A stretch of 64,000 bases of DNA, from NCBI RefSeq assembly GCF_025966695.1, contig NZ_JAOEIY010000002.1, forward strand, positions 248,001 through 312,000, written 5' to 3'. This document shows, piece by piece, positions 19,615-28,881 of this stretch. This DNA comes from Stutzerimonas sp. S1 (GTDB lineage Bacteria > Pseudomonadota > Gammaproteobacteria > Pseudomonadales > Pseudomonadaceae). Position 1 is the stretch's first letter, and every line of letters starts with the position of its first letter. The notes under the pieces are model-generated. The model had not been told where the DNA came from. It ran no database searches and saw only the letters and a program-made list of their open reading frames with translations. The position numbers were made by a program, and so were the translations under genes.

Positions 19615-20061
19615 ATGCGCAAGCCCTGTCGCAAGCATGGCCCCAAGGCCGAAATGAACGTGGTGCCTTACATCGACGTGATGCTGGTCCTGCTGGTGAT
19701 CTTCATGGTCACCGCACCGATGCTCACCCAGGGCGTGAAGGTCGAGTTGCCCAAGGTCGCCGCCGAGGCACTGGCCAGCAACAGCCAGCAGCAGATTCTC
19801 ACGCTTTCGGTGAAGGCTGACGGCAGCTACTACTGGAACCTGGGTAGTGAGCTCGAGACGGAGCAGCACACCGACAGCGCTGTGAGCCTGGAGGAAATGA
19901 CCGCCAAGGTTGGCGCGATCATCGCCTCGAGCGGCGACACTCAGGTGTATATCCGCGCCGATCAGCACGCCGACTACGCCACCGTGGTGGCGGGTATGGC
20001 TGCCTTGCAGCAGGGCGGCGTGGCAAACCTCGGGCTGATCACCGAGGCGCCCCGGCCATGA
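19615..20061 (+). CDS. ExbD/TolR-family motor subunit
   Basis: A 148-residue single-pass inner-membrane protein. The segment EMNVVPYIDVMLVLLVIFMVTAPML (split at about 13-37) includes D21, the proton-carrying aspartate of the family. A periplasmic domain follows (about 45-140). GAGGG precedes the chosen ATG; the longer reading starting at 19528 overlaps exbB and adds unrelated residues. The stop overlaps the start of tonB (ATGA). Confidence 0.93.
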   Translation: MRKPCRKHGPKAEMNVVPYIDVMLVLLVIFMVTAPMLTQGVKVELPKVAAEALASNSQQQILTLSVKADGSYYWNLGSELETEQHTDSAVSLEEMTAKVGAIIASSGDTQVYIRADQHADYATVVAGMAALQQGGVANLGLITEAPRP

Positions 20062-20837
20062 CGGGCATTTCGATGCCGATGTCGATGCAGCGAGCGCATT
20101 GGCCGAGCCGCGGCCGTCGTCGCCATGCACTGGCTCTGAGCGTGGCCATAGGGCTGCACGTCCTGGTGCTCGCCGCTCTGCTCGGGCACTGGCAGGTTGT
20201 GCCGCCGGTCGAGCCGCAGGTCCGCACCTTGTCGACGCGATTGATCAGTCTGCCACCGCCAGCTGTTGCCGTGGCTGAGCGCATCAGGCCGGTAGCTGAA
20301 ACGGTGCCTGAACCGGTTGAGCCCTCGCCGCGGGTCGAGTCGCCTGAACCAGAGGTTGCGGCCCTGGCCCGCAAGCGCGTCGAGCCGCGCCAGAACGAGG
20401 TGCGACGGGTGGCCGAACTGCAGCGTGCCGCCCGGCTGAAGCGGGAGCGACAACTGGCTGCCGAGGCGCAGGCGCGTGCTGAAGAGCAACGTCAGCAGGC
20501 CGTTGCAGCGGAGCAGGCGGCCGCGGCGGCCAAGGCCCGTGCGGCGGCCGAGGCGCTGGCTGCCGCCAGCCGGCCTTACCTCCCGATAAGCAAGCAAGCG
20601 CCCGACTACCCGGACCGCGCGCTGGACAAAGGCATCGAAGGCGACTGCACGGTGACCTACGGCGTGACGCCCGACGGCCGTGTGGAGAATCCGCAGGTGC
20701 TGGGCGATTGCCACCCCTTGTTCGTCCGGCCTTCGCTGGCGGCGGCACGCACCTTTCGCTATCGGCCGCGCATCGTCGACGGCCGCGCGGTGCGCGTGCC
20801 CAACGTGAAGAACACTTTCCACTACCGCATCGAATAG
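20058..20837 (+). CDS. TonB energy transducer with TolA-like helical linker
   Basis: A 259-residue TonB-type protein that would carry motor energy to the receptor. It has an N-terminal membrane anchor (about 24-43, with the S/H pair S28 and H34), a proline-rich segment (about 49-98), a long Ala/Arg/Glu/Gln-rich helix (about 100-172) reminiscent of TolA, and a TonB C-terminal domain (about 173-259: YPDRALDKGIEGDCTVTYGVTPDGRV...). Two cysteines, C197 and C218, lie in the C-terminal domain and could form a periplasmic disulfide. It overlaps exbD by four bases (ATGA) and is followed by phoX after 47 bases. Confidence 0.9.
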   Translation: MTGISMPMSMQRAHWPSRGRRRHALALSVAIGLHVLVLAALLGHWQVVPPVEPQVRTLSTRLISLPPPAVAVAERIRPVAETVPEPVEPSPRVESPEPEVAALARKRVEPRQNEVRRVAELQRAARLKRERQLAAEAQARAEEQRQQAVAAEQAAAAAKARAAAEALAAASRPYLPISKQAPDYPDRALDKGIEGDCTVTYGVTPDGRVENPQVLGDCHPLFVRPSLAAARTFRYRPRIVDGRAVRVPNVKNTFHYRIE

Positions 20838-20884
20838 ACCCGCGCCAGCGCTGGTTCAATCGGGCACGACTATCGAGTACCGCA

Positions 20885-22840
20885 ATGAGTCACGAGCACA
20901 GCCAATTCCATGAGCGTCTGCAAGCTCATGATGACGTCGTCATCAACCCCAGCCGTAACGCCCCTTTGACGGGACTGGTCAACCCGGCCCGCCGCCATGT
21001 GCTCAAGGGCGGTCTTGGCCTGGCCGCGTTGGGCTTCTTTGCCGGCGGTATCGGTGCCTGCCGCAAGGTCGGGACCAGTCCGTTGCTGGGTTTCAACAGC
21101 GTACCGGTACAGCTGGACACCAACTTCGACCGCGTGTTGCTGGCGCAGGGGTATCGCGCCGTGCCGTTTTTCTCCTGGGGGGACCCGGTTGAACCCGGAG
21201 CGCCCGCCTGGAAAGCGGACGCCAGCGACGACTGGCAGGCCCAGCTCAAGCAGGCTGGCGACAATCACGATGGCATGAATTTCTTCGCCTTCCCCGGCGA
21301 CGATCGTCGTGGCCTGTTGGTGATGAATCACGAGTACGTCAACCCGTCGCTGCATCCCTCCGGCCGGATCGACCAATCCAGGCCGCGCCCGCTTGGCGAA
21401 GTGCGCAAGGAGCAGGCGGCCCACGGGGTCTCGATAATCGAGGTGAAACAGGCTGCCGATGGCCAGTGGCAGCGGGTGATGGATTCGCCCTACAACCGGC
21501 GAATCAGCATGCTTACGCCAATCCGTCTGGCTGGCCCCTTGGCGGCCCATGAACTGATGAAAACCGCCAGCGACCCGCGGGGGCTGGAAGTGCTTGGCAC
21601 CCTCAACAATTGCGCCACCGGTGTTACCCCGTGGGGTACCTTCCTCACTTGCGAGGAGAACTGGCCGAACTATTTCATCAATCGTGACCAGCGGGATTAC
21701 GCCGCCCGAGTGGCGCACAAGCGCTACGGCCTGGCCTGTGAGGGCACCAGCAAGAATTACGCGTGGGAAACCGCCGACCCTCGATTCGATGCCACGCCTC
21801 ATGCCGACCAGCCTTACGGCGGGCATGTCAACGAGCCCAACCGCTTTGGCTGGGTGGTGGAGATCGATCCGTTCGACCCCCAGGCGCAGCCGATCAAGCG
21901 CACGGCCTTTGGCCGATTCAGCCGGGAGTGCGCGGCGCTCAGCCTCGGTGCCGATGGCCGCATGGCGTTCTATTCGGGTGATGATGCCAGGGGCGAATAC
22001 CTCTACAAGTTCGTTCCCAGCGGTCGCTACGACGCGGCCGATCCGCAGGCCAACCGCGATCTGCTGGACGACGGCATGCTCTATGTGGCGCAGCTCGCTG
22101 CCGATGGAAGTGGTCAGTGGCTGGCGCTGCAGCATGGGCAGAATGGTCTGAGCGCGGAGCAGGGCTTCGCCAGCCAGGCCGAGGTGCTGGTCAATGCGCG
22201 GGCTGCGGCCGACCACGTCGGCGCCACTCCGCTGGACCGTCCGGAATGGGCTGCGGTCCATCCGCAGACGCGGGAGGTGTATGTAACCCTGACCAATAAC
22301 GATGAACGCGGTGACAAGCAGCCGGTGGACAAGGCCAATCCGAGGCCGCACAACCTGCATGGGCAGATCCTGCGCTTTCAGGAGCAGGGCAACGATCCGA
22401 CGGCCACACGTTTCACCTGGGAAATTTTTCTTCTTGCCGGCGAGGCCAGCGGTGCCAGGGGTAAGGATGGCAAGCCGGTGCCCGCCAACGTCACCGGAAC
22501 CATCAGTGGCGATTTGTTCTCCTCGCCCGATGGGTTGGCCTTCGATGCGGCGGGCCGCCTGTGGATTCAGACTGATTACGATGATCGCGAACCGGCCATG
22601 CACAACATGGGCTGCAATCAGTTGCTGTGTGCCGATCCGGTGAGTCGGGAAGTTCGCCGCTTTCTCGTCGGCCCGCGCGGCTGCGAGATCACCGGCCTGG
22701 CCTGGAGTCCGGACGGCAGGGCGATGTGGGCCAATATCCAGCATCCCGAGCTGAGTTTCCCGGCCAGCGACGGCAAGAGTCGTCCACGCTCGACCACGCT
22801 GTTGATCACCCGTGTTGATGGCGGTGTCATCGGGAGCTGA
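20885..22840 (+). CDS. phoX: PhoX-family alkaline phosphatase (DUF839), Tat-exported
   Basis: A 651-residue PhoX-like phosphatase, a Ca/Fe-dependent monoesterase/diesterase family that releases phosphate from organic esters outside the cytoplasm. The N-terminus has a twin-arginine motif (ARRHVLKGG, RR at 36-37), a hydrophobic region and a lipobox-like IGAC with C59, so it may be a Tat-exported lipoprotein. The family body shows NCATGVTPWGTFLTCEENW, GWVVEIDPFDP, and SPDGLAFDAAGRLWIQTDYDD. The ATG of MSHEHSQFHERL was chosen because upstream sequence overlaps tonB and lacks a signal; its ribosome-binding site is weak. It ends the phosphate-acquisition cluster. Confidence 0.92.
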   Translation: MSHEHSQFHERLQAHDDVVINPSRNAPLTGLVNPARRHVLKGGLGLAALGFFAGGIGACRKVGTSPLLGFNSVPVQLDTNFDRVLLAQGYRAVPFFSWGDPVEPGAPAWKADASDDWQAQLKQAGDNHDGMNFFAFPGDDRRGLLVMNHEYVNPSLHPSGRIDQSRPRPLGEVRKEQAAHGVSIIEVKQAADGQWQRVMDSPYNRRISMLTPIRLAGPLAAHELMKTASDPRGLEVLGTLNNCATGVTPWGTFLTCEENWPNYFINRDQRDYAARVAHKRYGLACEGTSKNYAWETADPRFDATPHADQPYGGHVNEPNRFGWVVEIDPFDPQAQPIKRTAFGRFSRECAALSLGADGRMAFYSGDDARGEYLYKFVPSGRYDAADPQANRDLLDDGMLYVAQLAADGSGQWLALQHGQNGLSAEQGFASQAEVLVNARAAADHVGATPLDRPEWAAVHPQTREVYVTLTNNDERGDKQPVDKANPRPHNLHGQILRFQEQGNDPTATRFTWEIFLLAGEASGARGKDGKPVPANVTGTISGDLFSSPDGLAFDAAGRLWIQTDYDDREPAMHNMGCNQLLCADPVSREVRRFLVGPRGCEITGLAWSPDGRAMWANIQHPELSFPASDGKSRPRSTTLLITRVDGGVIGS

Positions 22841-23217
22841 TGGCAGGTTGAGCGGATGTTTCGGCCGAGCTGGAGCTGCTCAAGGTCGGGCGCAAAGACT
22901 TAATCCACAAAAACTGTGGATAAGCACGTGGATATCAACCTCCGATCCGGCTGCGAAAGCAGAGGAGGCGTGCTCTGCGTACAGACTGGCTGATTTTTCA
23001 TCAGTGGTAAATTTTCCTTTTCAATCAAGGTTTTATCGGTTCAATCCTAACCTGCGGCGAACGGCCGCGAGCTCACCGCGGTTCGGCTGTTGGTGCGGGC
23101 GGCCAGCTTAAGTCAGGGAAGCAGCGTATCGCGGCTCTCGGATGGCTGGCTTGCCCAGGGCATGCAACAAACCCCGCAGCGGGGGGCCCTAATGGGTTCA
23201 CTGCGAAGGGGGAACTT
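22841..23217. other. Intergenic region after phoX
   Basis: A 377-base gap. It contains a DnaA-box-like inverted repeat (separate entry), an AT-rich stretch near 22990-23045, and a GC-only palindrome CCCCGCAGCGGGG at about 23172-23184 just before the small lipoprotein gene. No coding region was supported. Confidence 0.6.
22903..22921. repeat. Inverted repeat built from two DnaA-box-like sequences
   Basis: ATCCACA-AAAAC-TGTGGAT, a perfect 7-bp inverted repeat. The right arm extends to TGTGGATAA (22915-22923), an exact match to the 9-mer DnaA box on one strand; the left reads TAATCCACA (one mismatch). A third, weaker CGTGGATAT follows at 22927. Confidence 0.5.
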
Positions 23218-23466
23218 ATGAAGCAGCTGATCCATCACTGGTGCGGTTTCGGCGTGGCTGTTCTGCTTGGCGGCTGTTCGCTGGTCGAGACAGTGCCGCC
23301 CGTTGAGGGCGCTGACGAGTATGTCTTGGCCTGCGATCAGGCCGGTCAAGACGACATGTGCGCGCAGAAAGCAGCAGAAGCCTGCCCGGACGGCTATGAA
23401 ACCCTGAGTGCGGAGCAGGGGTTCAACCGGGCCGAGCTGCACATTCGCTGCGTAGCGCAGCGGTAG
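23218..23466 (+). CDS. Small secreted lipoprotein of unknown function
   Basis: An 82-residue protein with a lipoprotein signal (hydrophobic 8-18, lipobox LGGC, C20). The mature part has four further cysteines (in ...YVLACDQAG, DDMCAQ, AEACPDG, HIRCVAQ), which suggests two disulfides. A strong AAGGGGGAAC ribosome-binding site precedes the ATG. It is not recognised as a named family. It stands alone between phoX and the SOS cassette, so its role cannot be inferred. Confidence 0.75.
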   Translation: MKQLIHHWCGFGVAVLLGGCSLVETVPPVEGADEYVLACDQAGQDDMCAQKAAEACPDGYETLSAEQGFNRAELHIRCVAQR

Positions 23467-23611
23467 CTGCAAGCAAGTCACAGCCTTTCAGCTAGCCGAA
23501 GTCCCTGAGGCTGGCAGTTGCTCGGTCTTGCTCCGGGTATCTCCCGGTGAATGGTCATGGTTCTCGATTTTTGGATACTGTATATTTAGACAGTAATCAG
23601 GAGTGTGAGCC
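23467..23611. other. Region before the SOS cassette
   Basis: Together with the leader ORF this makes a 312-base stretch before imuA. It holds the LexA box at 23578-23593 and presumably the SOS promoter: TATATT within the box is a candidate -10, but no good -35 is visible. No other gene was seen. Confidence 0.5.
23578..23593 (+). promoter_or_regulatory. LexA (SOS) box
   Basis: CTGTATATTTAGACAG: the CTG-N10-CAG frame of the gammaproteobacterial LexA operator with an AT-rich core close to consensus. It lies 18 bases before the leader ORF and about 185 bases before imuA, the first gene of an SOS mutagenesis cassette, which supports direct SOS control. Confidence 0.88.
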
Positions 23612-23779
23612 ATGTTGATCAGTGTTGCGGACCAGGCTGTTTATTTCACCATTTGGGGGGCGCCTGCGTGCTGCCGGGGCCTGCCTGTGCGGCTACATGA
23701 ACGCTCTGTGGCCACCATCCGCATGTCAGTGCAGTCGCCGATGGCTTCGCCTGCGCGCGGTTTTGCAGGGCCTCGCTGA
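23612..23779 (+). CDS. Short leader ORF coupled to imuA
   Basis: A 55-codon frame (MLISVADQAVYFTIWG... to ...GFAGPR) with an AGGAG site 8 bases upstream, directly after the LexA box. Its TGA overlaps the imuA ATG (TGATG). The peptide is not recognised; it does not resemble LexA2, which occupies this place in some pseudomonads. It may be a true small SOS peptide or a leader that couples translation into imuA. Confidence 0.45.
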   Translation: MLISVADQAVYFTIWGAPACCRGLPVRLHERSVATIRMSVQSPMASPARGFAGPR

Positions 23780-24393
23780 TGGGTGTAGTGGCTCTGGATT
23801 CGCTGCTGGATCAGCGTCGGGTCTGGAAGGGGCAACCCGCCGCGCGTCTGTCGTCGGGGCTGTCGACCGGGCATACGCAGTTGGATGAGCGGCTCCCCAG
23901 CGGAGGCTGGCCGGAGGCGGCGCTTAGCGAGATTCTGATCGAAGCGGAAGGCATCGGTGAGCTGCAGCTGCTCTGGCCGGCGCTGGCCCGTCTGACGACT
24001 GCAGCCGAACGCGTGGTACTGGTTGCGCCGCCGTATGTGCCTTATCCGCAGCGCTGGATGGCGGCCGGGATTGATTTGCGCCATCTGGCATTGATCGAGG
24101 CGAGCGGCAAGGAGGCGTTATGGGCTGCAGAGCAGTGTCTGCGTTCTGGTAGTTGTGGTGCAGTGCTGTGCTGGCCGAAACAGGCGGACGATCGCGCCTT
24201 GCGGCGCTTGCAGGTGGCTGCTGAGACCGGGCAGACACGGGCTTTTGCCTATCGTCCGCTGAAGGAAGCGCTGAATCCTTCGCCGGCCGCCTTGCGTATC
24301 GCCGTGGATGCCCGGCCGGCACAGTTGCGCGTGCTCAAGAGTCGCGGTGGCTTTGTCGATCCGGCCGCCATTCCTGTTTCAGCATGGCACTGA
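23779..24393 (+). CDS. imuA: ImuA, RecA-like SOS mutagenesis factor
   Basis: A 204-residue RecA/SulA-like protein of the ImuA-ImuB-DnaE2 mutasome, which supports error-prone translesion synthesis after DNA damage. The sequence WPEAALSEILIEAEGIGELQLLWPALARL...ERVVLVAPPYVPYPQRW is typical of Pseudomonas ImuA (also annotated SulA2-like). The ATG overlaps the stop of the leader ORF. imuB starts 7 bases after its stop. Confidence 0.9.
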   Translation: MGVVALDSLLDQRRVWKGQPAARLSSGLSTGHTQLDERLPSGGWPEAALSEILIEAEGIGELQLLWPALARLTTAAERVVLVAPPYVPYPQRWMAAGIDLRHLALIEASGKEALWAAEQCLRSGSCGAVLCWPKQADDRALRRLQVAAETGQTRAFAYRPLKEALNPSPAALRIAVDARPAQLRVLKSRGGFVDPAAIPVSAWH

Positions 24394-24400
24394 GGCGGTC

Positions 24401-25813
24401 ATGCGCTGGGTCTGTGTACTGTTTCCGCACTTGGCTCTCGATGGCGTGTTGCGCCGTGATCATGCCGATGGAGCGCCGCTGGCGCTGGTCAGTGGTCCAC
24501 CCCAGCGGCGAGTGGTGCGTGCCATCTGCCCAGCTGCGCGTGCGCTCGGGCTGCGACCGGGGCAATCGCTGAGTGCGGCGCGAACCCTGGCCAGCAATCT
24601 GCGGGTGGCGGAATACGATCCGCTGGAGATCGAGCGTTGGCGGGGCTTCCTGGCGGCCTGGGCGTACCGCTTCAGCTCCCAAGTCAGTCTGCATTACCCA
24701 CAGACATTGTTGATGGAGGTCGGCTCGAGTCTCGGCCTGTTCGGCCCCTGGCCGCAGCTGGAGGCGCGATTGCGTGAGGAGCTGTCGGCCCTGGGATTTC
24801 GTCATCGCATCGTCGTGGCGCCGAATCCGGCGGCAGCTCGTGCGCTGGCCAACGCGCATGATGGCCTGGCCGTTGCGGATCGACAGGCGCTTTGCCAGCG
24901 GTTGGGAAACATGCCGGTGGAGCGGGTCGGGCTTCCCCGCGAGGTGGCTACGGCTTTGTCACGCATGGGGTTGCGTACTGTGCGTCAGGTGCTGGCGCTG
25001 CCGCGTGATGCGCTGGCGCGACGTTTTCCCCAGACGGTGCTGCAGCATTTGGATGTTCTGCTGGGTGAGCGGGCGTTGGTGCTGGAGTTCTATGCTCCGC
25101 CGGATTTCTTTGACTCGCGCATCGAGCTGAATTTCGACGTCACCTCCCATCAGGCACTGCTGTTTCCGTTGCGTCGACTGACTGCAGATCTGGCGGCTTT
25201 CCTCGCCGGACGGGACAGCGGTGTGCAGCGCTTCACTCTTTATCTCGAGCATGCCCAAAGGGCGCGCACGGAGGTTGCGGTCGGGTTGCTGAGCGCGGAG
25301 CGCGACCCGGCCATGCTTTTCGAGCTGGCCCGCGGGCGCCTGGAACAGGTCAGTCTGTGCGCACCGACTCAGGCGATGCAGCTGACGGCACGGGATCTGC
25401 CGGCGTTCGTGCCGGAGCATCGGGCATTGTTCGATGAGCGAGCGCAGCAGACTTTGCCTTGGGAGAAACTGCGTGAACGACTTCGGGCCCGCTTGGGTGA
25501 TGAGGCTGTCCACGGACTGACTGCTCAGGCCGATCACCGCCCCGAACGCGCCTGGCAGACGGACGGCGAAGGTGCAGTGATAGCCGCATATGCAGCCGGT
25601 CGCCCCGGCTGGCTGCTGTCCCGGCCGCAGGTTTTGCGTGATAACGATTGGCGTGTGCTCGCCGGCCCCGAGCGTATCGAAACCGGCTGGTGGGATGGCG
25701 ACGATATCCGTCGTGACTACTACCTGATCGAGTCGCGCAAAGGGCAGCGAGGCTGGGCCTATCGCGTGGTGGGCGAGCGCGGGCCGCTGCTGCTGCACGG
25801 GTGGTTTGCATGA
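24401..25813 (+). CDS. imuB: ImuB, catalytically inactive Y-family polymerase homologue
   Basis: A 470-residue Y-family-related protein that acts as an adaptor between the sliding clamp and the mutasome polymerase. It begins [17 protein letters not shown], as in Pseudomonas ImuB, and the family's polymerase acidic residues are generally missing; in the first region 'FPHLALD' replaces the Y-family DxD start. GAGG lies 8 bases before the ATG. The longer in-frame reading from 24308 overlaps imuA. The stop overlaps the dnaE2 start (ATGA). Confidence 0.9.
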   Translation: MRWVCVLFPHLALDGVLRRDHADGAPLALVSGPPQRRVVRAICPAARALGLRPGQSLSAARTLASNLRVAEYDPLEIERWRGFLAAWAYRFSSQVSLHYPQTLLMEVGSSLGLFGPWPQLEARLREELSALGFRHRIVVAPNPAAARALANAHDGLAVADRQALCQRLGNMPVERVGLPREVATALSRMGLRTVRQVLALPRDALARRFPQTVLQHLDVLLGERALVLEFYAPPDFFDSRIELNFDVTSHQALLFPLRRLTADLAAFLAGRDSGVQRFTLYLEHAQRARTEVAVGLLSAERDPAMLFELARGRLEQVSLCAPTQAMQLTARDLPAFVPEHRALFDERAQQTLPWEKLRERLRARLGDEAVHGLTAQADHRPERAWQTDGEGAVIAAYAAGRPGWLLSRPQVLRDNDWRVLAGPERIETGWWDGDDIRRDYYLIESRKGQRGWAYRVVGERGPLLLHGWFA

Positions 25814-28800
25814 ACATTGCTGGCTATGCCGAGCTGCATTGCCTGTCCAACTTCAGCTTCCAGCGCGGGGCCTCCAGCGCAAGGGAACTGTTCGAGCGTG
25901 CCAGCCAGCATGGCTACAAGGCCTTGGCGATCACCGATGAATGCACCCTGGCGGGTATCGTGCGTGCCTGGCAGGCCGCCAGGGAAGTCGGGGTGCCGCT
26001 GATAGTCGGCAGCGAAATGCGTGTCCGTGGTGGACCCAAGCTGGTGCTGCTGGTCGAGAACCTGGATGGCTATCAGGCCCTGTGCCGATTGATCACCCAG
26101 GCCCGACGCCGGGCGAAGAAGGGCGAGTACATCTTGTTGCCCGAAGATCTGGCGGCACTGCCAGAGGGATTGCTGGCCCTCTGGACGCCGGATTCGCCAC
26201 GCGACGCAGAGGTCGGTGCCTGGTTGCGCGAGGTCTTTGCCGATCGCCTGTGGCTAGCGGTCGAACTGCATCGCGGGCCCGACGACGCACGGCAGTTGGC
26301 CGAGTTGCAGGTGCTGGCAGCGCGCCTGGGCCTTCCGCTGGTCGCCGCCGGCGACGTGCATATGCATGCTCGCGGACGTCGCGCGCTGCAGGACTGCATG
26401 ACAGCTATCCGCCATCACTGCACCGTGGCGGAAGCGGGGTTGCGTCTGTTCGCCAATGGCGAGCGTCATTTGCGCAGCTGCGCGCAGCTCGCCGAGTTGT
26501 ATCCGCCGCAGCTGCTTGCCGAAACATTGCGCATCGCCGAGCGCTGTAGCTTCGACCTCGGCCAGCTGCGCTACGAGTACCCCTGTGAGCTGGTGCCGCC
26601 GGGACAGACGCCGACTACCTGGCTGCGCGAGCTGAGCATGCAGGGGATGCGCTGGCGCTGGCCGCAGGGGACTCCGGAGAAGGCCAGGGCGCAGGTCTTC
26701 AAGGAGCTCGAGCTGATTGCCGAGCTGGGTTACGAAAGCTACTTCCTGACCGTGCATGACATCGTTCGTTATGCCCGAGAGCAAAGCATCCTGTGCCAGG
26801 GGCGCGGCTCGGCTGCCAACTCGGCGGTCTGCTACGTACTGGGTATCACCGAGCTGGATCCGTCGCGGAGCAATCTGCTGTTCGAGCGCTTTCTGTCCAG
26901 AGAGCGTAACGAGCCGCCGGATATCGACGTGGATTTCGAGCATGAGCGTCGGGAGGAGGTGATCCAGTATGTCTTCCGTCGCTACGGGCGGGGTCGCGCG
27001 GCGCTGACTGCGGTGGCCAGTTCCTATCGGGCCACGGGCGCACTACGGGACGTCGGCAAGGCTCTCGGATTGCCTCCCGATCAGCTCAACGCCCTGGCGG
27101 CATGTTGCGGTCATTGGGGGGGAGAGCTGCCGAAACCTGAGCGTTTGCGTGAACGTGGCTTTGATCTGGAAAGCCCGGTGCTGCGGCGAGTGCTGGCGCT
27201 TAGCGCGCAACTGATCGGCTTTCCGCGCCATCTGTCGCAGCATCCGGGAGGGTTCGTCATTTCCGAGCAGCCGCTGGAAACCCTGGTGCCGGTGGAGAAT
27301 GCGGCCATGGCTGAGCGCACGATCATCCAGTGGGACAAGGACGATCTCGATCTGATTGGTTTGCTCAAGGTGGACATCCTTGCGCTGGGGATGCTCAGCG
27401 CACTGCGCCGTTGTTTCGATCTGATCGAGCGCTACCGAGGGCAGCGCTGGACGCTCGCCACTCTGCCCCAGGAGGACAGTGCGACTTACGAAATGATTGG
27501 TCGTGCTGACACCGTCGGCGTGTTCCAGATCGAGTCGCGGGCGCAGATGGCCATGCTGCCACGGCTAAAGCCCAAAACCTTCTATGACCTGGTGATCGAG
27601 GTGGCCATCGTTCGTCCGGGGCCAATCGTCGGCGACATGGTCCATCCCTACCTGCGGCGGCGCAATGGTGAAGAGCCGGTGAGCTATCCGAAGGCGGAAC
27701 TGATACCGGTGTTCGAGCGCACACTGGGGGTGCCGCTGTTTCAGGAGCAGGTGATGGAACTGGCCATCGTGGCCGCCGAATACACACCCGGCGAGGCTGA
27801 CCAGTTGCGTCGCTCGATGGCGGCCTGGAAGCGTCATGGCGGGCTGGAGCCGCATCAGCAACGTCTGACCGAGCGCATGGTCGCGCGTGGCTACAGTCAT
27901 GAGTTTGCCGCGCGTATCTTCGAGCAGATCAAAGGGTTCGGCAGCTATGGCTTCCCCGAATCGCATGCCGCCAGTTTCGCTCTGTTGACCTATGCCAGTT
28001 GCTGGCTGAAGTGCCATGAGCCGGCTGCCTACGCTTGTGCACTGATCAATAGTTGGCCGATGGGTTTCTACAGCCCCGATCAGATCCTCCAGGATGCTCG
28101 CCGCCATCGCATCGAGATTTTCCCCGTGGATGTACGTTACAGCGACTGGGATTGCTCGCTTGAGTCTGCACGGGATGCCCGACTTGGTATTCGTCTGGGG
28201 CTGCGCATGGTGCGCGGCCTGCGAGAGGCCGACGGGCGACGCATCGAAGCTCTCCGCAGTCTGCGCGCGTACGACGATGTCGGCGACCTTTGTGCGCGCG
28301 CGCAACTGGATACTCGTGCGCGCGAAGTCCTGGCGGATGCCGGCGCTCTGCGCGGGCTGGCCGGTCATCGGCATCGGGCGCGCTGGGCGGTCGCAGGGGT
28401 GGAAACGCAGTTGCCGTTGTTTGCGGGTGGGCCAGTGTCCGAGACGGCTGTCGCATTGCCTCTGCCATCGGTGGCAGAGGACATGAGTGCCGACTATGCC
28501 ACGGTCGGAACCACGCTTGGTCCCCATCCGCTCTCGCTGTTGCGAAGGCAGCTTCGCGGCTGCCGCAGTTCGCGTGAGCTCGCCGGCATCAAGCATGGTC
28601 GAAGCGTGGCTGTTGCGGGGCTGGTGACTGGTCGCCAGAAACCCCAGACGGCTAGCGGGGTGATCTTCGTTACGCTGGAAGATGAGTTTGGGATGGTCAA
28701 CGTCGTGGTCTGGTCCGATCTGGCCGAGCGGCAGCGGCAGGAGCTAATCGCTTCACGCCTGTTGCGTGTGGATGGTCGTCTGGAAGTGCAAGATGGCGTT

Positions 28801-28881
28801 ATTCATCTGATTGCTCGGCGTCTGCGGAATCTCACCGCGTTGCTCAATGGTCTGGATGTTCGCAGTCGGGACTTCCGGTGA
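25810..28881 (+). CDS. dnaE2: Error-prone DNA polymerase DnaE2 (ImuC)
   Basis: A 1023-residue C-family polymerase for SOS mutagenesis. It has an N-terminal PHP domain (about 1-200, [17 protein letters not shown]...), the polymerase core with [15 protein letters not shown] near 371-385 containing catalytic aspartates, and a C-terminal OB-fold (about 915-1000, [25 protein letters not shown]). It lacks the beta-binding and tau-binding tail of replicative DnaE and is shorter than DnaE1. The ATG overlaps the imuB stop. This is the last gene of the SOS cassette. Confidence 0.95.
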   Translation: MNIAGYAELHCLSNFSFQRGASSARELFERASQHGYKALAITDECTLAGIVRAWQAAREVGVPLIVGSEMRVRGGPKLVLLVENLDGYQALCRLITQARRRAKKGEYILLPEDLAALPEGLLALWTPDSPRDAEVGAWLREVFADRLWLAVELHRGPDDARQLAELQVLAARLGLPLVAAGDVHMHARGRRALQDCMTAIRHHCTVAEAGLRLFANGERHLRSCAQLAELYPPQLLAETLRIAERCSFDLGQLRYEYPCELVPPGQTPTTWLRELSMQGMRWRWPQGTPEKARAQVFKELELIAELGYESYFLTVHDIVRYAREQSILCQGRGSAANSAVCYVLGITELDPSRSNLLFERFLSRERNEPPDIDVDFEHERREEVIQYVFRRYGRGRAALTAVASSYRATGALRDVGKALGLPPDQLNALAACCGHWGGELPKPERLRERGFDLESPVLRRVLALSAQLIGFPRHLSQHPGGFVISEQPLETLVPVENAAMAERTIIQWDKDDLDLIGLLKVDILALGMLSALRRCFDLIERYRGQRWTLATLPQEDSATYEMIGRADTVGVFQIESRAQMAMLPRLKPKTFYDLVIEVAIVRPGPIVGDMVHPYLRRRNGEEPVSYPKAELIPVFERTLGVPLFQEQVMELAIVAAEYTPGEADQLRRSMAAWKRHGGLEPHQQRLTERMVARGYSHEFAARIFEQIKGFGSYGFPESHAASFALLTYASCWLKCHEPAAYACALINSWPMGFYSPDQILQDARRHRIEIFPVDVRYSDWDCSLESARDARLGIRLGLRMVRGLREADGRRIEALRSLRAYDDVGDLCARAQLDTRAREVLADAGALRGLAGHRHRARWAVAGVETQLPLFAGGPVSETAVALPLPSVAEDMSADYATVGTTLGPHPLSLLRRQLRGCRSSRELAGIKHGRSVAVAGLVTGRQKPQTASGVIFVTLEDEFGMVNVVVWSDLAERQRQELIASRLLRVDGRLEVQDGVIHLIARRLRNLTALLNGLDVRSRDFR

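Noticed and set aside
20870..22744. Long minus-strand frame opposite phoX
   Set aside because: Shadow of phoX.
23172..23184. CCCCGCAGCGGGG palindrome as a terminator
   Set aside because: Loop too short and no T-run on the strand of any neighbouring gene.
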